From assembly GCA_038321965.1 (NCBI GenBank), contig JBBQFL010000024.1, positions 1 through 64,000 on the forward strand: a DNA stretch of 64,000 bases, given 5' to 3'. Every line of letters begins with the position of its first letter. The stretch's first letter is position 1. Origin of the DNA: UKL13-2 sp038321965. GTDB taxonomy: Bacteria; Pseudomonadota; Gammaproteobacteria; Burkholderiales; Usitatibacteraceae. This document shows positions 60,716 through 64,000 of this stretch, one piece after another. The notes beneath the pieces were generated by a model. It made no database searches, had not been told where the DNA came from, and saw nothing but the letters and a program-made list of their open reading frames with translations. The translations under genes and the position numbers were made by a program.

Positions 60716-61540
60716 TCAAGTTGGCGACCATTTCTTTTTGCTGCGCCCCGTCACCCCGCCTCTGGATTTCTTCATCGCTCTCTCCAGTTCGCCATGCAGC
60801 GCCTCATATTCCTGGGTCAGCTTATGGCTTGGCGCCAGATGAATCAGCGGCATGCACTGCTCGTGAGACTCCTTGATCTTCACCGATGAAGACAGGAACG
60901 TCGAGAGGACCGGCAGGCCCTCTTCGATCAGTTCATTGACCAGCTTTTGTGGCAGGTTGGCACGCGGCTGGAACTGGTTGATCACGATGCCTTCGACGAA
61001 AAGATCCGGATTGTGATCGCCACGGATTTCTGCAACGTTTTCCATCAATGTGTAGAGTGCGCGCCGCGCGAACTCATCGCAATCGAATGGAATCAGGCAG
61101 GTGTCTGCCGCGATCAGCGCCGACAGGGTGAAAAAATTCAGTGCGGGCGGCGTGTCAATGTAAATTTCGTCGAACGACTCGCACAACTCGTTCAGGGCTT
61201 CGCGCAATTTATATATCTTGTGACGCGATTCCAGTTTTACCGCCAACTCGACGAGTGAGGGGTGCGACGCCAGCACGCTCAGGTTTTCAAATTGGGTTTC
61301 CTGAACGAACGCTGCGGCCTTTTCCGTCACCAGCTTGAACTGCAGCATTTGCTCGAACAGTTCCGCCAGCGTCTTGCCTTCGATCGCCTCTGACCCAAGC
61401 AAGTACTGCGTCGAGTTTCCCTGTGAATCAAGATCAACGACAAGGGTTCGCTTCCCGTGGGCGGCACTGATGGCGGCCAGATTACAGGCGATGGTGGATT
61501 TGCCAACGCCGCCCTTTTGATTGAAAACCACACGTTTCAT
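60716..61540 (-). CDS. ParA-family ATPase (orphan)
   Basis: A 274 aa deviant Walker ATPase: NQKGGVGKST at residues 7-16, DLDSQGNSTQYLL, and IDTPPALNFFTLSALIAADTCLIPFDCDEFA. The C-terminus is rich in Lys, Arg and Ser (ERAMKKSRGGVTGRSKKKW), possibly a DNA-binding tail. No parB or partition site is seen next to it, so it is an orphan ParA that may position a protein, such as a chemoreceptor or pilus machine, rather than a plasmid. ATG 61540 is used; the upstream frame to 61669 shows no protein character. pilU lies on the other side, about 900 bases away. Confidence 0.87.
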   Translation of the reverse strand: MKRVVFNQKGGVGKSTIACNLAAISAAHGKRTLVVDLDSQGNSTQYLLGSEAIEGKTLAELFEQMLQFKLVTEKAAAFVQETQFENLSVLASHPSLVELAVKLESRHKIYKLREALNELCESFDEIYIDTPPALNFFTLSALIAADTCLIPFDCDEFARRALYTLMENVAEIRGDHNPDLFVEGIVINQFQPRANLPQKLVNELIEEGLPVLSTFLSSSVKIKESHEQCMPLIHLAPSHKLTQEYEALHGELERAMKKSRGGVTGRSKKKWSPT

Positions 61541-61746
61541 AACGCCCCCATTGGCTTGTCTTGTTGTCTTGTCGCTCCGCATTTTGGCACATTGGCGAGT
61601 TGAGTATGTAGTGCGCAATGCAGACTGAAACTGCGTTGATTCTCCACTCTCTCTCCTTATTGTCTTCACATTGACAGCTTATGCTTTCCACGTGTTCGAT
61701 GCTTCTAGGGCATCAGTCTGCGAAAAACCAACCAAAGGAGAACGTC

Positions 61747-62082
61747 ATGCGAGTACGAGGGGTTTATTTGGCAACAGTGTTGATAGGCTTTGCAACCAGC
61801 GTTTGCGGTCAAAGTGGCGGCGAACGGCCTCACGGGCCGCCGCCTGAAGCCATTGCGGCTTGCAAGGGATTGGCCAGTGCGGCCACCTGCAGCTTTGTCG
61901 GCCGTCAGGGCCAAAAGCTGTCCGGTACCTGTTTCAAGCCGCCAGCCGGTGGTCAAGGCAAGCCCGCGGGTCAGAGCGAGATGTCGCTGGCTTGTCGGCC
62001 GGATCGAGGGGGACCCGGCGCCGATGGCAAGGGGCCTCCACCAGATGGCGCCAAGGGTACGGGCGGAAAATCGCCGGGTTAA
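61747..62082 (+). CDS. Small exported Gly/Pro-rich protein
   Basis: A 111 aa protein with AAAGGAG upstream and a signal peptide (LATVLIGFATSVCGQ). The mature part has four cysteines in AACKGLASAATCSFVGRQGQKLSGTCFKPP and MSLACRP, a pattern seen in many small secreted proteobacterial proteins of unknown function, followed by a Gly/Pro/Lys-rich tail. Function unknown. Confidence 0.72.
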   Translation: MRVRGVYLATVLIGFATSVCGQSGGERPHGPPPEAIAACKGLASAATCSFVGRQGQKLSGTCFKPPAGGQGKPAGQSEMSLACRPDRGGPGADGKGPPPDGAKGTGGKSPG

Positions 62083-62460
62083 AGGAAGGGAGGTGAGATG
62101 GCGCCGTTCTCGGCAGACTGGCGACGTCATTGCTACTGTAGGCCCCAGAGCCATTTAGGAGTCGACGTTCCTCGACTATGGTGCGGATAACAAGCCCATC
62201 ATTTGCGCGGGTGAAGCAACCTGTGCGGGGCAAACGACGCTTAGTGGAGCCATCTACAATCGACCATCCCTGAATACTAACTGTCCGAGCTTGGCACGAC
62301 CGGCAAGATTGGCCGGAAGGCAGATGCAATTATCATTCATTGATGCCAAAATCCTGCATCGAAGATCCCCAGCCGTAGCTGCCGACAGGCTGATAGCGGC
62401 GCAGACAAGGGGTTGAGACCAATCTAGCGAGTGGGCTTGCTAATCAGTGAGGGTAAATTC
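62083..62460. other. Intergenic region upstream of pilU
   Basis: About 380 bases without a convincing gene. Open frames here are short and overlap the preceding gene. It contains no clear terminator. It is the probable promoter region of pilU. Confidence 0.5.
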
Positions 62461-63636
62461 ATGTCAGTGTTGACCGAGGAGCAGGCGCGCGCCTATATGC
62501 ACAAGCTGTTGGGGGCCATGAGTCAGCAGCAAGGATCAGATCTTTTTATCGCCAATGATTTTCCGCCCAGTATGAAGGCGCACGGCACGATGCAGCCACT
62601 GGGCGCACAAAAGCTCACGAGTGACGTCACCAAAGTACTTGCGCACTCGCTGATGAATGAAGAACAGCGCGAGGAGTTTGCCAAGGAGATGGAATGTAAT
62701 TTCGCCATTTCCATTCCTGGACTTTCGCGCTTTCGCGTAAACGTCTTCGTGCAACAGCGCAGCGTGAGTATGGTGATTCGTACGATTGCGGCGGAGATTC
62801 CGAATTTCGAAAAGCTTGGCTTGCCGGTGATCCTCAAGGAAGTGATCATGAACAAGCGTGGGCTGGTGCTGGTCGTGGGGGGAACCGGCTCGGGAAAATC
62901 GACCACCCTTGCGGCGATGATCGATCAGCGCAATCGCACCTCTGCCGGCCACATCATCACGGTTGAAGACCCCGTCGAATACGTCCATCAGTCAAAGATG
63001 TCGCTGATAACGCACCGCGAAGTCGGTATCGACACGCATAGCTGGCATCACGCACTCAAGAACACATTGCGCCAGGCGCCAGACGTTATTTTGATCGGCG
63101 AAATTCGCGATGCCGAAACCATGGAACATGCGATCGCGTTCGCTGAAACCGGACATTTATGTCTCGGCACATTACACGCCAACAGCGCGAATCAAACCAT
63201 TGACCGCATCATCAATTTCTTTCCAGAGGAGCGGCGCAATCAGTTGTTGATGGATCTCTCCGCCAACCTACGTGCCATCGTTTCCCAGCGACTGGTGCGC
63301 ATGCAGGATGGCAAAGGACGCAAAGCTGCGATTGAGATACTGATTAACACACCGACGATCGCCGAGAGAATTTTCAAAGGTGAGTTTCAGGAGATTAAGG
63401 CCATCATGGCGAAATCGCGCGAACTCGGTATGCGAACTTTTGATTGGGCCCTGTTTGACCTGTATAGCGAAGGACACATCGGCTACGAAGAGGCGATTCG
63501 CAATGCCGACTCCGCCAACGAGTTACGCCTGAATATCAAGCTGAAGAGTCCGCGTGGCGAGCCTGCCGCTGCGGGCGGATTGGCGCTCACGATGCACGCT
63601 GAGCCGGAGCCGGAACCCGAGGAAGAAAAGAAATGA
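62461..63636 (+). CDS. pilU: Type IV pilus retraction ATPase PilU
   Basis: A 391 aa PilT-family ATPase: N-terminal QQGSDLFIANDFPPSMKAHG (the PilU-type GSDLFI form), Walker A GGTGSGKST at about 140-148, Asp box IITVEDPVEYVH, Walker B DVILIGEIRDAETMEHAIAFAETGHLCLGTLHANSANQ with the His box. The long Glu/Pro-rich C-terminal tail (PEPEPEEEKK) is typical of PilU. It supports PilT in pilus retraction. pilT itself is not in the window. Confidence 0.95.
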   Translation: MSVLTEEQARAYMHKLLGAMSQQQGSDLFIANDFPPSMKAHGTMQPLGAQKLTSDVTKVLAHSLMNEEQREEFAKEMECNFAISIPGLSRFRVNVFVQQRSVSMVIRTIAAEIPNFEKLGLPVILKEVIMNKRGLVLVVGGTGSGKSTTLAAMIDQRNRTSAGHIITVEDPVEYVHQSKMSLITHREVGIDTHSWHHALKNTLRQAPDVILIGEIRDAETMEHAIAFAETGHLCLGTLHANSANQTIDRIINFFPEERRNQLLMDLSANLRAIVSQRLVRMQDGKGRKAAIEILINTPTIAERIFKGEFQEIKAIMAKSRELGMRTFDWALFDLYSEGHIGYEEAIRNADSANELRLNIKLKSPRGEPAAAGGLALTMHAEPEPEPEEEKK

Positions 63637-63740
63637 GTGTGGCGGACTACTTCATGGAAGCTGCGAGCTCGGCGGAAGATGGATGCCACTCGCACTCAGC
63701 TGCTGCACACGCTGGCTTATCGATTTAGGTCGAGCGGCAG

Positions 63741-63983
63741 TCAGGTGTTGGCTTTAGTGTTCAAAAGCTGTAATGCCGCTTCATGTACAACAACCTCGTG
63801 CATGGCGAGGATTTGGGCCACCATATTGTGCACTTGGTCGTCGTCCATCGCCATAACGGCGAGTTCGAGACTTTCTGCTTTGCACGCATCTTGAACCTGT
63901 TTCATGTCGATTCGGAATTGCAGAAAGTGTTTGCGCAGTGAATCCGGCATGTCGGTCAGCTCAAGCTGCGCGAGGTGTGCCAC
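63741..63983 (-). CDS. Hypothetical protein near the right edge
   Basis: A minus-strand frame of 80 codons starting at GTG 63983, or the in-frame ATG 33 bases downstream; the frame is still open to the window edge, so the true gene may begin outside. The translation is alpha-helical and Met-rich (DSLRKHFLQFRIDMKQVQDACKAESLELAVMAMDDDQVHNMVAQILAMHEVV). No family recognised. Confidence 0.45.
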   Translation of the reverse strand: MAHLAQLELTDMPDSLRKHFLQFRIDMKQVQDACKAESLELAVMAMDDDQVHNMVAQILAMHEVVVHEAALQLLNTKANT

Positions 63984-64000
63984 GTGCTTGCTGCATAGCC

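Noticed and set aside
1..64000. tRNA genes, rRNA genes, CRISPR arrays, prophage or insertion sequences
   Set aside because: Reading both strands showed no T-loop-like tRNA features, no regular spaced repeats, and no transposase or phage genes. Short or unusual RNAs could be missed by eye.

Overview
The window reads as ordinary chromosome of a betaproteobacterium. The evidence is gene order: ECF-type sigma factor, DUF3619, DUF3106 and RDD genes facing an ilvB-ilvH-ilvC-psd-pssA-leuA run, and a ruvC-ruvA-ruvB-ybgC-tolQ-tolR-tolA-tolB-pal-cpoB-queE-queC superoperon, together with clpS-clpA beside cspA, slmA and pilU. Nothing looks like a prophage, conjugative element, intact insertion sequence, CRISPR array, tRNA or rRNA. 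Genus cannot be decided from the sequence alone.

Layout. 0.2-3.3 kb: lptG (with no lptF directly upstream) converges on the minus-strand sigma/DUF3619/DUF3106/RDD cluster. 3.7-11 kb: branched-chain amino acid genes ilvBHC, phospholipid genes psd and pssA, then leuA preceded by a possible leucine-rich leader peptide. 11-16.8 kb: an ALDH7-type aldehyde dehydrogenase, a secreted degenerate EF-hand protein, purB, a glutathione transferase and an unrecognised anchored protein. 17-21.6 kb: a coupled exported protein/ABC ATPase/FtsX-type permease operon and, divergently, a DUF2975/XRE pair with a perfect operator-like palindrome. 22-25 kb: the most unusual stretch, with a DUF2785 protein coupled to an SGNH-like lipoprotein, a tiny secreted peptide gene, and a secreted DUF1579-like protein with a short leucine-rich-repeat tail. 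25-33 kb: an RstAB-like two-component system and two related TonB-dependent receptors in tandem.

33-44 kb: mnmA, a low-complexity Ala/Pro/Lys exported protein, rluE, cspA, clpS-clpA, a flavocytochrome c sulfide dehydrogenase pair (cytochrome c plus FccB), a RimJ/RimL-type acetyltransferase, a SnoaL-like protein, slmA and a HerA-like ATPase. 44-55 kb: yebC, ybjQ, an acetyltransferase and the ruv-tol-pal-que superoperon, in which a DUF559 gene sits between ruvC and ruvA with ATGA overlaps on both sides. 55-64 kb: a YeeE/YedE transporter, an EthD-like protein, a TctDE-like two-component system with the 3' remnant of a beta-barrel gene in front, an MFS transporter, an orphan ParA, a small secreted protein and pilU.

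Physiologically the window covers envelope assembly (LptG, Tol-Pal, phospholipids), branched-chain amino acid synthesis, protein quality control (ClpAP with ClpS), DNA repair (RuvABC), queuosine synthesis and tRNA thiolation, sulfide oxidation with thiosulfate-type sulfur uptake, and TonB-dependent uptake. The most novel-looking signals are a family of short palindromic REP-like elements at gene ends (near 40.8, 52.7, 59.3 and 60.6 kb), the DUF559 insertion in the ruv operon, the DUF2975/XRE operator, and the secreted-protein cluster at 22-25 kb. No clearly new multi-gene system could be demonstrated by reading alone.
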